A stretch of DNA of 64,000 nt, taken from the NCBI GenBank assembly GCA_022478985.1, contig JAKSZP010009615.1, positions 17,464-81,463 of the forward strand, given 5' to 3'. Both the position numbers and the translations under genes were made by a program. How positions within the stretch are numbered: the stretch's first letter is position 1; every line of letters begins with the position of its first letter. The notes below the pieces were generated by a model. That model did no database searches and was not told the DNA's origin. It saw only the letters and a list, made by a program, of their open reading frames with translations. The stretch is from Massospora cicadina. Its lineage: Eukaryota; Entomophthoromycota; Entomophthoromycetes; Entomophthorales; Entomophthoraceae. Positions 46,784-58,458 of this stretch are shown here, piece by piece.

Positions 46784-47268
46784 TTAGATTAGTATATCTG
46801 CTTTAAAATTTTGTTTCTTCTTTGTCTCAGTGGCATTTAGTAGCGTTTAATTAGTTTTTATTTGATTATATCGCTTACTTGCCCAAGGGCCGACTGGATT
46901 ATTTGCTTGGCTCTTGTTGTTGGAAGCAGTACCTGAATGTTCTTATTTGTCTTTAAGCTATCATCTTTTAATATCTGGTTCTGTTAAAGTTTTATATTTT
47001 ATATAACTTAAACTAAAAGTTACATTTTGCGCAAACAAGTTATTCCAATCTTTTGAATCGATTTTACTTTGCATACTAACATCTCGGTATATTTTTTATA
47101 GCTCTAATTCTATACTTTATAATATTATGGCTTGAGTTTATTAAGTGTTTGCTATTTTCGTTGATTCTGCGTTTAACTTCACCTTCGCAAGCTTTACTCG
47201 AAGAGACATCAATAAAATTCGGCTCTAATAATTTTTAATGCTTCTTCTGCACTTGTCGCAACTACCAT
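46784..47268 (-). CDS. Candidate small gene with three short introns, unknown function
   Basis: Proposed exons on the minus strand: 47268-47116, 47075-47024, 46980-46879, 46825-46784, with GT-AG introns of 40, 43 and 53 nt and matching phases throughout. The product would be about 115 aa, helical and charged, beginning MVVATSAEEALKIIRAEF and including KDWNNLFAQN and VLLPTTRAKQIIQSALGQ. It needs one extra T removed from the run at 47214-47217, like the one-base problem in OST3. Skipping the last intron gives an alternative end at 46858. I recognise no family. Support is open frames, intron size equal to OST3's and the local rise in CpG; it could be chance. Confidence 0.45.
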
Positions 47269-47269
47269 A

Positions 47270-50200
47270 ATTATTTTTAGCTTCTGTGCTTAGCACTCAT
47301 TGCGGGTTCCCTATAGACACATTTCGGAAATTGCGAGCAGCTTTAGACGCACATGATTACCTTTACTAATGATGGGAAGTTATAATAAGTGATATGCTTC
47401 GACTGGATCATATCTTCTAAGCTATATTTGTTACAATTATATCTTTGTATACTTTTTTATCACCGGTATTAAACAAGAGTAAATTTAAGTTATATCTGTG
47501 CTTACAGTATTGAATTCGAGATAAGTTAAACTATTTAGTTTTACCGCTTTGAGCTGTAAATTAAGCCATATTTGTCCTAATATATTTAGCCCAAATTGTG
47601 GATAATTGAAGTGGGTTTAGTAATTGAAAATAAGATAGCACTAAAGATAAAAGGCTAGATTCGTGAGTTATCAACACAAGGTCAATCAGAGCCCATGCCT
47701 AAGTGGCACCAGACCTGAGCTTAAAATCATGCTGATAGCGTTTAACCAAATAATTGAAATAATTATTAGTAGATTGATAATTCTAGGTCTCTAAGTTATT
47801 TTATCTTGATCAAATTAAACTATATTCGATAAAAAAAGTGAAGCATAAATAAGCAACACCTACCTTTGGTGAGATAATGAGCTAGAAGATATCTTGTCTA
47901 GGTTCAACTTGTTAATAGTATGCTTTCTAATCTAAACTTTTTACCAAATAAACAATAGTAAGTTAATTATAGCAAATACATAGCTAAACTATACTTTTAG
48001 CATGTAAATTATACTGTACTAACAGGTTTTTTTATTCTTATACAAGTATATGATAAATAAGGCCCTTATATGTATATTGTGCCCTACATTAGAATTAAAT
48101 AATATTATGTGTGCTACCTGAGGTTGTGCGTCTATAGCCAATAGTTGCATAAGCTTAATCATATGATATAACTTTGCACCGTTAACACTATTAGCAAAAG
48201 ATAGGATATAAAATTTACTGACAGAAATTTATGCTTGATGCTATATACTGAAATCCTTGGAAAATGCTATTGGATTTAGCATTGAATAAAAATCATAAAT
48301 CAGTAATTACAATAGTATTGCAAAGAAGTTACTAAGTCTGGTAATTACTATTATAAGAATTTGTGGCTTACGCTACCATCTTTATTGTATTGTCTTCTAA
48401 GTCATCAATCTGGGTAAGAAAAAGAAAGTTACTTTTTTATATTTAGTTAAGAGTTGTATGTATATCAGGTTAAATAGTAAATTTGTTTGTTCAGAACCTA
48501 CTACTCAATTAAATATCTAAATACTAGAACATTATAAAGTATATTTACTGTATTACCAAAGTTGAATAATAACAAGTTTTTGATCTACTTTTAGTCTAAA
48601 TGGCATGAATTTGATATTATAGATGACAAATGCAATATAAGATGAAAGCCCCAGATTTTGCAACAGCATCTACATTACTCACATAATTTTTAAGAATATT
48701 ACCAAGGACAGTTATATTAAAATTTCAACAAGAAAGTTATTATGAAAAGTAATATAAAGCTAGAAGTATGAACATACTTTGATTTCTTTGTAAAGATTGA
48801 TGATTATAACAAAAAAAATAGTAAGATGTAATAGAGTGACTAAGCAATAAGAATGATACTTCATTAGATATTATGGTAAAGCTAAAATGACACCATTTAG
48901 AAATTATGGAATCATTTAACCAAAAAAGGTTAACCATTATAGCTCCATTGGTTAAGCAGAGCGCATAAGATATTATTTCTTGGGCATAGTATATAACAGA
49001 GTCAAAGGATACAGATTGAGAAACATGCAACAATATAGATGATAGGAAACTTATACATGTACTTTATTTGTAAAACTTATGTATAAACTATAATCAAGCT
49101 ATACTAAACACAATAGTAACTGCAAGCTTAATACCTTTATGGTTAACTTCATATGACTTTATATAGGGTCATTATTAACATATATTGATAAAGAAATATT
49201 GTCATTGACACCTTATAAATTTGAAATCCTACTTCATATATAAAATTCATCTTATACTTATCCTATCCTAATAGTTCTCTTGTATAGTTGATACCTGTAA
49301 CAATCAAGATTTTCTCAATTGTATTTTGACTCACGTTCAGATTTTCTGAATCCTGAGTCAAATTGTTTTAAAAGATTTTCTGTTTTGGTCTGGGTTGGGC
49401 GCTGGGTTGTCCCTTACCCAAAAAGCAACTGTAAAAAGGTGTGCCCACCAATTCTGAAGCTCACTTTGGAATTCTCTCCCCTGAATTCCCCCTGAGGAGC
49501 ATTAGCAGTTTCTCCTTAGAAAAGCTCTGTTCAGAGGACCCTTTTTATTTTAAAATGAAAATAAAAGTTGTGTTTGGGGTTTCTACCTCACTTACCAGTT
49601 TGTCTTTTTCAGGTTTTAGGCACCGAGGAGTTTTTGCATGGTTGAGTTGGACTAACCACAAAACAACTTGCAACCAACTAGGTGTAAGTATATTTTGATA
49701 CTGTTGGTGCACCAAGTCTATCTACTAGCTTGATGTTGGTGTATTTTAGCACTGTTGGTGTGCCAAAATCTATTTGCATTTTTATTGCAGACAGAAATTG
49801 GGATATTTCTGACTGTTACAATACCTAAATGTTTATCATCATCATTATAATATTGCCAACAGTTGATATAGCATTTATATTGTGATATAGTGTTTATCAC
49901 AAGATTTAACATCATTCAGCAATTACATTATCCTTCATTTAGATTCTAAATGCATCATTACCTAAGGTAGAAATTGAAAAAACAATCCTTTTAGGTAAAC
50001 CTTTATCTTTTAAAATAGTGCCTTTTAATTCCTTACTATAACATACTTGATAAAAAACTATAATAAAATCTCTTATAGCAATTTATAGTAAAGTTATAAC
50101 TACAACATATAATTAACAGATAAACCATAAGCTTTAATTTAAAACTTGGTGTAAGGCTTTTTATAAAAGAAACAAGCCAGGTGGCGTTTACTTCCCCTTC

Positions 50201-51346
50201 TACTATACTAAGGGCCAATATATTATGATAAGAATACTAAATTATTTTCACTCCTGTTATAACCTTGTCTAGCAACCTTTTCATTAAAAGGAATAGACTC
50301 TTTTTAGTAAAAACCCTCAATTAAATTTCCTATATTGCAAGATTTACTCTCAATTTTCAAATTACGCCATGAACCCCAATTGTCTGAACACAATCTTGGA
50401 TTAAACATTTTTATAATTTTTCTAATGTCCAATAAGTTGAATATTCAAAATTTCCTTTGTTGGTTGGTCATTGGAACTCTAAGGTTGAAGTGCATTCAAT
50501 TTGTAATTTAATTAAAAGTTTGTAGGTCAAATTAAGATGCAGTTAATTATGTTGTGCTATATTATTCATCTGATTTAAATTTTAGCATTACTTTTAAACT
50601 TAATCATCTCCCATTTTTAGTGTGAAACAAGGATGTATTATGCAACTTAGAAATTACAGAATTTGTTGTGCACAAGAACATTACAGAAATCACTAAGCCC
50701 TGATCCCTCTAATAGGCCAGTACCCTCACAAGTAAGAGCATTGGGCTATTTAGTTTCCTTCCCCTTTAGTTCTTAATAGCCTCCATATTATTAATAAATT
50801 TGCATCAGCAAAGGCATGTTTATACAATTATTACTCATTAAAGTATCAATCACATGCCTGCAAAGTTGAAATTATCCTCACCAGTTTTAGGGCATTGAAT
50901 GCCATAGTAATTATATTTTCCTGGTCCTTTGTGTAGTTCATTAGAACTACAAGATCATGAACAGAGCTTATTTTATCTCTCCTATTTCACACTTGGAAAA
51001 GTTGCAATGTATGATTTCACAGTTATGGCACCTATTGTAAAAATGGGTCTTATTACATATCCCTTACAAACTTGGAAAATATGTTATTAGAAAGTGACTC
51101 ACGTTAAAATTTCTGAGTCCTATATTTGAAAGTTTGAGTTCTGATTTTTTTGTTATTTTACAATTAAGTTTTGTTAAACTATTCTTGAGACTTAAAAATA
51201 TTAATTTTGCACTAGCCTAATTGCAGAATCCTCATGTCCTTGTTTATAAGTGTACTTGCATATTCTTGCTTACCAATCTTGAATTTTAATTCCTACAGCC
51301 CCAAAAAATTTCTGATTATAATAACCTAACGCATTCCTCAGGGCCT
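47270..51346. other. AT-rich stretch without recognised genes
   Basis: 47270-47450 keeps elevated CpG and may be the promoter of the minus-strand gene. The rest is AT-rich and CpG-poor. Around 49310-49700 is a more GC-rich, LTR-like segment with no second copy seen. At about 49685-49780 a unit of about 48 bp ending in CTGTTGGTGCACCAA / CTGTTGGTGTGCCAA occurs twice in tandem. The minus frame 49033-48740 has no domain and is judged chance. Confidence 0.45.
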
Positions 51347-51968
51347 TTGGAATTTCACAAAAAATTACAATAAACAGGTGCTATGAAGGCTACAAAAATT
51401 ATTAGTTCCGTGGCTCTAGCAAAGATCAACTTAAGTGCAATGAAGTTATTAGTTCTGTTGCTATGGATAATGCCAATTGAATATACAGAATCCTGTATGA
51501 AAATAGACCAAAATTAAACTATGTGAGATGAGAATTGAGGTCCTTTATTAATTAAAAACCAGAGATATTTATAGGGAAAATTTTGTGGTTCTTTGCAAGG
51601 ATTTCCATGATTCACCCAAGGTAAGATCTTTCCTACCAGAGGACTGATATTGTTGATTATCATTATTATTAAAAGATTTGTGATGATCATATCTAATAGA
51701 GCTCTTGTTAGATACAATTGACCTTCTTAATGAGGGCTTAGCCCCTTCAAAATGATTAGTCATTTTGGATTGCTTGGTCATCTCAGATTGCTGAGCTTCT
51801 TTGGATTGGTTAGCTTCACCCATTGTAGGAGGTCAATAACTCCAAAGAGTCTTTCTTTGGTCAAATTGAGAATCAGAAATACTCATTTTAGATTTTTCAA
51901 TCTCATTAGACTGAGATATCAAATCTTGATCTGGAGTAATTTTGGTCATCTTAGTTGTATCTCCAACA
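51347..51968 (-). repeat. 3' LTR of element D
   Basis: About 621 bp; minus strand starts TGTTGGAGATACAAC and ends AAATTCCA. Partner of 57836-58458, about 4% different by eye, with the differences mostly TG in one copy and CA in the other. The last codons of pol read through into it. Confidence 0.9.
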
Positions 51969-51981
51969 ATGCCCCCCTCAA
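51969..51981 (-). other. Polypurine tract of element D
   Basis: Minus strand CTTGAGGGGGGCA directly before the 3' LTR. Confidence 0.7.
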
Positions 51982-53731
51982 GATCTTGCCTAGGGGGCAC
52001 ATACTTGCAAAGAAACCTACTATGCACTCTATTGATAACAGTACCAGTATCAATAGTGGCAATGGAGTATTCCATACCCCAACAATAAATAATATGATAA
52101 GGACCAGCCCATAAGGTGTCCAATTTGTGAATCCTTCCTCCCAGCCTATGGTGGTAGAAAAGTACAAGATCTCTGACTTGATATTCTGGTAACGTAGGTC
52201 TACTAGCGTTAGTTCTGGTACCTTCCTTCAAGGTGGTAGTAGCAAGGGAACTTGAAGCTAATGCTTGTAATTGGATGATTTCATCAGCTAATCTCCTCAT
52301 AGCTAAATTGGTAGTTTGTGGGGTAGCCTCTTCAAGTATAGGTTGTACACTTGAGGGGAGGATAGGTTCCTGACCATATAAAGCTTTAAAAGGAGACATT
52401 CCAATAATACAATGATAGCTAACTCTATAAGCTAACATCGCACTAGGTAAGTAAAGGTTCCACCTACTAGGATCATTGGAGGCCATCTTTCAAAGAATGG
52501 CTACAAGGGTACCATTAGCCCATTTGACTGCACCATTAGTTGAAGGATTATAAGGAGTTGTAAAGGACTGATAAGTCCCCATTAGTTTGGTAAGCTCAGC
52601 CACCACCTGAGAAATGAAATTGGTCCCATTATCTGATAACAGGACTTTTGGGCTACCATGCCTGGTGAAAACTTGCTTGAAAAGAAAGGATGCCATCACC
52701 TTGGCGGTAACTGTGGAAACTGAAATAGCTTCAATCCATTTAGTAAAATGGTCGATAGCTAACAGAATATATTGATGTCCATAGGTGGCTGTAGGGAAAG
52801 GACCCACCACATCAATACTCATAGTGGAAAAGGGTTTGGAAGGTCCCACAATTTGATGTTGGAATGTCAGATTTCCACCACGTTGTTGTTGGCACTTAAG
52901 ACAAGATTCCAGCACATTGTGTACAGATTCCAGCATGTTATCCCAGTAACAATGATTCTTTAACCACTGTAGTGTCTTAGCGACAGCTCCATGACCTACA
53001 GCTTGATGGGCCTCCATAATGGTATCAGTCCTCGCAGAGGGCCAAATAAAGGGCAACCACTTAGATCCCAACTTTTTATATAATGAACCTTCTTTAACCT
53101 GAGTGTCTTCAGTTAAGGATTGTAGCTTTGAGATAACATCCTTAGATTCATGGAACCAGAGCTCAGGTCTAACGATCAGGTCATAAATATGATCTTCCTC
53201 TGCAGAAAATAATGTTAAGATAGGCAATTGAGAAAGGCCATCAGCGTTTTGATGTATAGCTCCAGTGCGATGTTGAATAGTGAAGTCATAATTTTGGAGC
53301 TTTAAAGCCCATCTAGCTAAGCGCCCATCAGGATCCTTCATTTGTTGCAACCACTTTAGGGAAGCGTGATCCGTTACAATAGTGAAATGCTTGCCATATA
53401 GATAAGGGCGAAAATGCTTGATGGCGGACAACACAGCGAGGCATTCTCTTTCAGTAATGCTATAATTGCGTTCAGCCTTAGAAAGGGTTTTACTATAGTA
53501 TGTGATGGGGTGATCAACCAGATTGGTATCATGTTGAGCCAGAATGGCCCCAATAGCAATATCACTGGCATTGGTAAATAGTATAAAAGGTTTGGAAAAG
53601 TCAGGATGGGCTAAGATGGGGGCACTCATTAAGGCTTGGCGCAACAGATCAAAGGATTGTTGCTGTGATTCTTCCCATACAAAAGGAACTTCTTTATGCA
53701 AAAGGTAAACTAAAGGTTCTGCAATCTCCAC
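51970..53731 (-). pseudogene. RNase H and integrase of element D
   Basis: 53731-52490 is open for 413 codons and is followed after one stop by 52486-51833. RNase H: LFTNASDIAIGAILAQ (first catalytic Asp changed to Asn at 53570-53572), ERNYSITERECLAVL, IVTDHASLKWL, HQNADGLSQLP. Integrase: zinc domain VGHGAVAKTLQWLKNHCYW to CLKCQQQ; core MSIDVVGP, LLSDNGTNF, and STNGAVKWANG, where the catalytic Glu is Lys (52523-52525). C-terminal domain: DLVLFYHHRLGGRIHKLD, WAGPYHIIYCWG, INRVHSRFLCKYVPP. The frame is otherwise well kept. Confidence 0.93.
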
Positions 53732-53769
53732 AAAATGGGGGATGAATTGTCAATAATAACCAACCATCC

Positions 53770-54752
53770 CTAAAAACACTTGGATATTGTGCAAGCTTTT
53801 GGGAACAGGCATGTCCAAAATAGCTTGTATCTTATTAGATAAGGGTAAAATACCTTCGTGATTAACTTTATGTCCCAAAAATTCCATCTCAGTTTTAAAA
53901 AAAGCACACTTTGATGGTTTAAGCTTAAGTGAGGCATGACGCAGTCAGCCAAAACTTCCTTCAAATGAGCCAAATGCTCATTAAAAGTGCGTGAAAAAAC
54001 AGTAACATCATCTAGATAAACTAAAACACAAGAAAGTTTCAAATCCCCAAACAAGCCATCCATGGCTCGTTGAAAAGTAGCAGGGGCATTGCAAAGCCCC
54101 TGTGGCATATGAGTTGGCTCAAATAGCCCCTCACTAGAAATTAGAGCACATTTTTGATGATCTTCTGGGGCAAGATCAATTTGCCAATAACCACTTGCAA
54201 GGTCCATAGCAGAGAAGTATTGTGATCCAGACAATAATCTCAATGAATCATCTATGCGAGGTAAAGGATAAGAATCCTTTTGAGTAACAGCATTGAGTTG
54301 ATGATAGTCCATAACCACTGGTGACCCCCATCCTTTTTTCAGATGAGTAGTAGAGGAGAAGCCCATGGACTCTTAGAAGGCGTTAGTAGCCCAGCCTCGA
54401 GGAGTTGTTTCAGTTCCACTGAGACTTGAGCCTCCTCAACTTTGGATTTGTGATATGGTTGAGCTCAAATAGGGGGAGTATCCCCAGTTTTCACCTGATG
54501 CTGTACCTCTTTCATTAGGCCAAAATCTCCAGGACCTTGGGCAAAGATATCCGCATATTCTTCAATCAGGGCCTCAGCTTCAAGCTGTTGTTCTGAAGTA
54601 AGTGAATCCCCAAATTTGACGTCAATTCTAGCAACAATAAGGGGATCTTCCAGCCCAAATTCGCGTAAATCTCCACATCCCAAGATGGATAATATGTCAT
54701 TCACAGGAGTAGGCCGCACATAGGTGATGGGATTATTGCGATTCAATTGCAT
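53770..54752 (-). pseudogene. Reverse transcriptase of element D, YLDD intact
   Basis: 54752-54465 is the PR-RT linker and RT start (EEYADIFAQGPGDFG, HQVKTGDTPP). After a stop, 54366-53770 gives DSYPLPRIDDSLRLLSGSQY, FSAMDLASGYWQIDLAPEDH, THMPQGLCNAPATFQRAMDG and SCVLVYLDDVTVFSRTFNEH; YLDD is encoded at 54018-54007. A frameshift near 53935 scrambles the thumb and connection, which resume at 53731. One upstream stop lies in the basic KKGWG stretch. Confidence 0.92.
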
Positions 54753-54755
54753 AGG

Positions 54756-55964
54756 TCAGGAAGTGAGATTAGCCAGTAGAATTGAAACAGTCCCATCATA
54801 GGCAGGATCAAGGATACCTGGGCAGGGTAAGGCCTCCAAATGAGAGGGATTTTGGTGACCAAAGATCTCTAATACATGATCATGGGGTACAAATACTTGT
54901 ACGCCCATATCAACAATGATTTGAGCTTTGGGGGGAATAGTAATTGGAGAGTTTAGAATATAACGGCATGCCCTCAGAGGCACAAGCTGATGGAGGTGGA
55001 AGTATAGTCCTTGGACCCAGGATTTGGTATTTGAGATGTGAGATAGAAGTGGGGTATTCCAGTAAGCAAACACGTCGTTTGAGTTTGCCTTTGCTAGTGG
55101 GAACATCATGTAAGATTAAAGGTACTTGGTACCCAATTAAAGAAAGGTATTTGTCTTTAAGACTGATTATCACATCAAAATTGGTGAGAAACTTAGTTCC
55201 TAAGAGCAGATCATAGCAGTTGTTATCCAATACCACTGCAGGGGCTGACACAACCAACTTTCCAAAATGCATCAGAAGAGAGGAATAGGCTCCTATAGAT
55301 TTAGTGTAGAAGGTCCAGCAGTTCCATAATCTTGGGAATGGTTCAGGTCTGGAGCCAATTTGATTTTCTTCATAAGTTTGGACGAGATTACATTGATGGG
55401 TGATCCCATATCAATGATAGCCAAAACTTTCACCTTATGCACAATGACTTCCACCTGGGTTACATCAGTGCCAAAGTTTGGGATTGAGAATACTGAGGGA
55501 TTAATCGTTTGAATGGAATTAGAAGAAAAAGAGGAAGCATAAGCAGAAATAGAGTCTTTGTTGGATAATTCATCAGGGATATCAAGCTCATTGGGAGCGG
55601 ATACCACATAACAATCTAAAGAAGAATCAAAAGGTTTTGACTGAGGCACCTGAGGTAGGTCAGCACAGGGAGCCTCGTGCCCTATGCTGACTCCTCTTTT
55701 TTGACTCCTCCGCTTGTTTTTCCAACATTGAGACACCACATGGCCCACGAGACCACAATAAGTACATGGCTCCTTCTTTGGTTTGGATTTAGGTTTAGGT
55801 GGCATTGCATGGATGTGAGAATGAGGGTTACTAGAGGAGGTCAGATGTACCACCCCATTAGGGATCTCCATAAGCGCTTCTTTGATGTTGATAATGGAGC
55901 TGAAATTTCTTTTAAGTGATTTCAAGTGTAGTAGTAACTGAGTGCGAGAACTGAATGCACTCAT
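54756..55964 (-). pseudogene. Nucleocapsid and protease region of element D
   Basis: 55964-55293: basic nucleocapsid with knuckle CTYCGLVGHVVSQC (about 55757-55716) and, after a spacer, AIIDMGSPINVISSKLM (about 55434-55384), the protease active site with Asp-Met-Gly in place of Asp-Ser-Gly. The domain continues in 55272-54910 (NNCYDLLLGTKFLTNFD) and, after a frameshift, 55109-54756 (linker to RT with HVLEIFGHQNPSHLEALPC). Three frames are needed. Confidence 0.85.
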
Positions 55965-57640
55965 TACAGCTGATATAGCATCATCAACGGTAATCCAGTC
56001 ACATGTAGCAAGTGTCTGGGCCTCATGGTAGAATCATTTAGCAAATTCCTGGATAGACTCTCCTCGTTTAATTTGAATACTCATAAAGGCTTGCTTTTGG
56101 TTGGAAAGGATTTGATCACTCCCAAATTCCTTTATGAGAGCGGTTTTCACTTGAGCCCACGTAGTGCAAACCTTAAGATGAGGAACCATGATCTCTTCTT
56201 GAGCAGAACTGGCTTAGGCAAGAAGTGATATGGCGGACCTTCTGTTGATCAGTAGCTCCATCCATTGCGCGTTCATAAACGAAAAGAAAAGAATGGATGC
56301 TACCTTCACCCAGTTCAAACTTATCCTTGAAGGTAGGTTTGAAAAGGGTGGCTTCAGTGTTCAAGATGTGTACGCCTGATACTGTGACTGGTCCAGCCTC
56401 AGAAGGTTCAGACTCTGTGAAATGGGCATGAGGGGGAACTCAGTCAACTTGTTGTCTCAAGAGGTTCAAATCATCTTGTAAATTTTGAACCCATTGGTTA
56501 AGATGGTCATTTGTAGGAGCTCGGTTTAAGTTGGAAATTGCAGTAACCATCTCCATTTGCTTAGTCTTGAGTACTTCACATTTGGCAGCCAACTGCTCAA
56601 TGGATGCTGTCAATGAAGCAAACTGGGTTTCTTGAGTAGTTTGATTTGCATCGCATAGCTGATGTGCATTCTCAACACCATCCAGTAAATTGATTAAGGA
56701 ATAGTCCAGATTGGTCAGAAGACCTTCCAAGGATAAGAAACACCCTTGAGCTATGGCTCAGATTTGTGTTTCTAATGCTTGTACTTGAGATACTAGGAGC
56801 ATTGAAGGTTCAGAATTGGACGTTGGAAGCGAGGAGCCAGGGGGACCAGGAGGTCCCAGGGGTCCTTGAGACCCATCTCTACCTGAAGGACCTGGAGGGC
56901 CTTGTTGACCCACTGGACCAGGGGGACCACGTTCCCCAGGAGGTCCTGGAGTTACCTGATGGGGAGCTAGGTGGTCCCAGGTGGTCCAGGAGGACCAGCA
57001 GGGCTGGGTTCACCTTCTCTAATATTACCCACCACTTGGACAAGATGTTGGGTTAACCCATTAAGCTCCCCCAAGCTCTTCTCATGTTTGGCCCACAACT
57101 GATCCAGTTGTCTCTTAATCTCCTCCTCCAGGGAGGTAATCCGATGGTGAATAGGGTTAGTGGCATTGCTAACTTGATGAGATACTTCTTGGCCGATGTA
57201 TCCCACAACCCCATTATTGATTCTCACCAACTGATTATGAATATCGTTGATTTCTCTTCTATTATTGAGAATGGCCTCTTGATTATCCCTTCCAAAGTTG
57301 GATGCCATTTCATAAAATGAAGATAGTTGAGAGTGAAATTGTTGCGCTAGAGTCAACTGGCGCTGGATTTCTAGATGATGCAACCCCAAAATCTGGAGTA
57401 CATGGTGAATAGCAGGATGTACATAATGCCGGAGGTACTGCTCAGTTCTAGCCAAACCAACTTTGGTAGGCTGTAACACCGCTCAGTTATATAGGTTCAT
57501 CATGTTGTCAGCAACTTTAGATGCTCAGTCACGATTAGGGAGAGCACCAGGCTGAATAGCCCCTCTGATCAAGCTTTTAACGGTTTCTTCAACATTTGTG
57601 GCTTGAATCTGATAATTAGATTGGTCAGGGCCCTTGATGG
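55965..57640 (-). pseudogene. gag: Gag of element D with coiled coils and a collagen-like Gly-X-Y segment
   Basis: 57479-56967: helical N-terminal part (SLEEEIKRQLDQLWAKHEKS) ending in [15 protein letters not shown]. After a frameshift near 56975 the minus strand gives a further run of Gly-X-Y triplets ([20 protein letters not shown], then [17 protein letters not shown]) to about 56815. A second coiled coil follows (56730-56440; IEQLAAKCEVLKTKQMEM). Capsid-like part 56364-56173 (GEGSIHSFLFVYERAMDGAT) and, out of frame, TWAQVKTALIKEFGSDQ (about 56160-56110). The Gly-X-Y run could trimerise gag or be a spacer. Several frameshifts. Confidence 0.85.
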
Positions 57641-57814
57641 CCAAGTCCATTGAAGCTTGAAATTGTAGATTATTGATATTGGTGGAAGGCAAATCTTGCC
57701 AGTTAGAGTGTACCCATCAGGTGATACTCAAAGATTCCTCCAAAGAGGGGCTCTCTTCGCTAGACATATTCATTGTTGTGAAAGTATGTTTTCACCAGGT
57801 AGCCTCAGAAGCAG

Positions 57815-57832
57815 ACCTGGCAGGGAGCACCA
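57815..57832 (-). other. Primer-binding site of element D
   Basis: Minus strand TGGTGCTCCCTGCCAGGT just after the 5' LTR. Shares TGGTGCTC with the other elements but then differs, so the primer tRNA or its variant differs. Confidence 0.7.
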
Positions 57833-57835
57833 GTA

Positions 57836-58458
57836 TTGGAATTTTGTGAGAAATTATGATAAACAGGTGCTACAAAGGCTACAAAATTATTAGTTCCATG
57901 GCTCTAGCAAAGATTGACTTAAGTGCAATGAAGTTATTAGTTCTGTTGCTATGGATAATGCCAATTGAATATACAGAATCCTGTATGAAAATAGACCAAA
58001 ATTAAACTATGTGAGATGAGAATTGAGGTACTTTATTAATTAAAAACCAGAGATATTTATAGGGAAAATTTTGTGGTTCTTTGCAGAGGATTTCCGTGAT
58101 TCACCTGAGGTAAGATCTTTCCTACCAGAGGACTGATATTGTTGATTATCATTATTATTAAAAGATTTGTGATGATCATATCTAATAGAGCTCTTGTTAG
58201 ATGCAATTGACCTTCTTAATGAGGGCTTAGCCCCTTCAAAATGATTAGTCATTTTGGATTGCTTGGTCATCTCAGATTGCTGAGCTTCTTCAGATTGGTT
58301 AGATTCACCCATTGTAGGAGGTTGATAACTCCAAAGAGTCTTTCTTTGGTCAAATTGAGAATCAGAAATACTCATTTTAGATTTTTCAATCTTCATTAGA
58401 CTGAGATATCAAATCTCGATCTGGAGTAATTTCAGTCATCTTAGTTGTATCTCCAACA
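57836..58458 (-). repeat. 5' LTR of element D
   Basis: About 622 bp, partner of 51347-51968. It abuts the E sequence at 58459. Confidence 0.9.

Larger units (their letters stand above)
51347..58458 (-). mobile_element. Ty3/gypsy LTR retrotransposon D, nearly open pol, collagen-like gag
   Basis: Complete on the minus strand: 5' LTR 58458-57836, primer site, gag with coiled coils, collagen-like segment and CCHC knuckle, protease, RT (YLDD intact), RNase H, integrase ending at the polypurine tract, 3' LTR 51968-51347. It has few stops, so it is the best-preserved LTR element here, but RNase H and integrase each lost a catalytic residue and gag is frameshifted. Flanking 5-mers (GGCCT and ACCAC) do not match, so the target duplication is absent or the ends recombined. 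No antisense frame and no extra 3' region, like B. Confidence 0.92.

Noticed and set aside
48940..48985. tRNA-like D-arm sequence (GCTCCATTGGTTAAGCAGAGCG)
   Set aside because: No B box at the expected distance and no acceptor stem; too short to call a tRNA or SINE.
48740..49033. 97-codon minus-strand frame
   Set aside because: AT-rich sequence, Ser/Ile/Phe/Tyr-heavy composition, no recognisable domain, CpG-poor surroundings and no intron pattern like OST3's.
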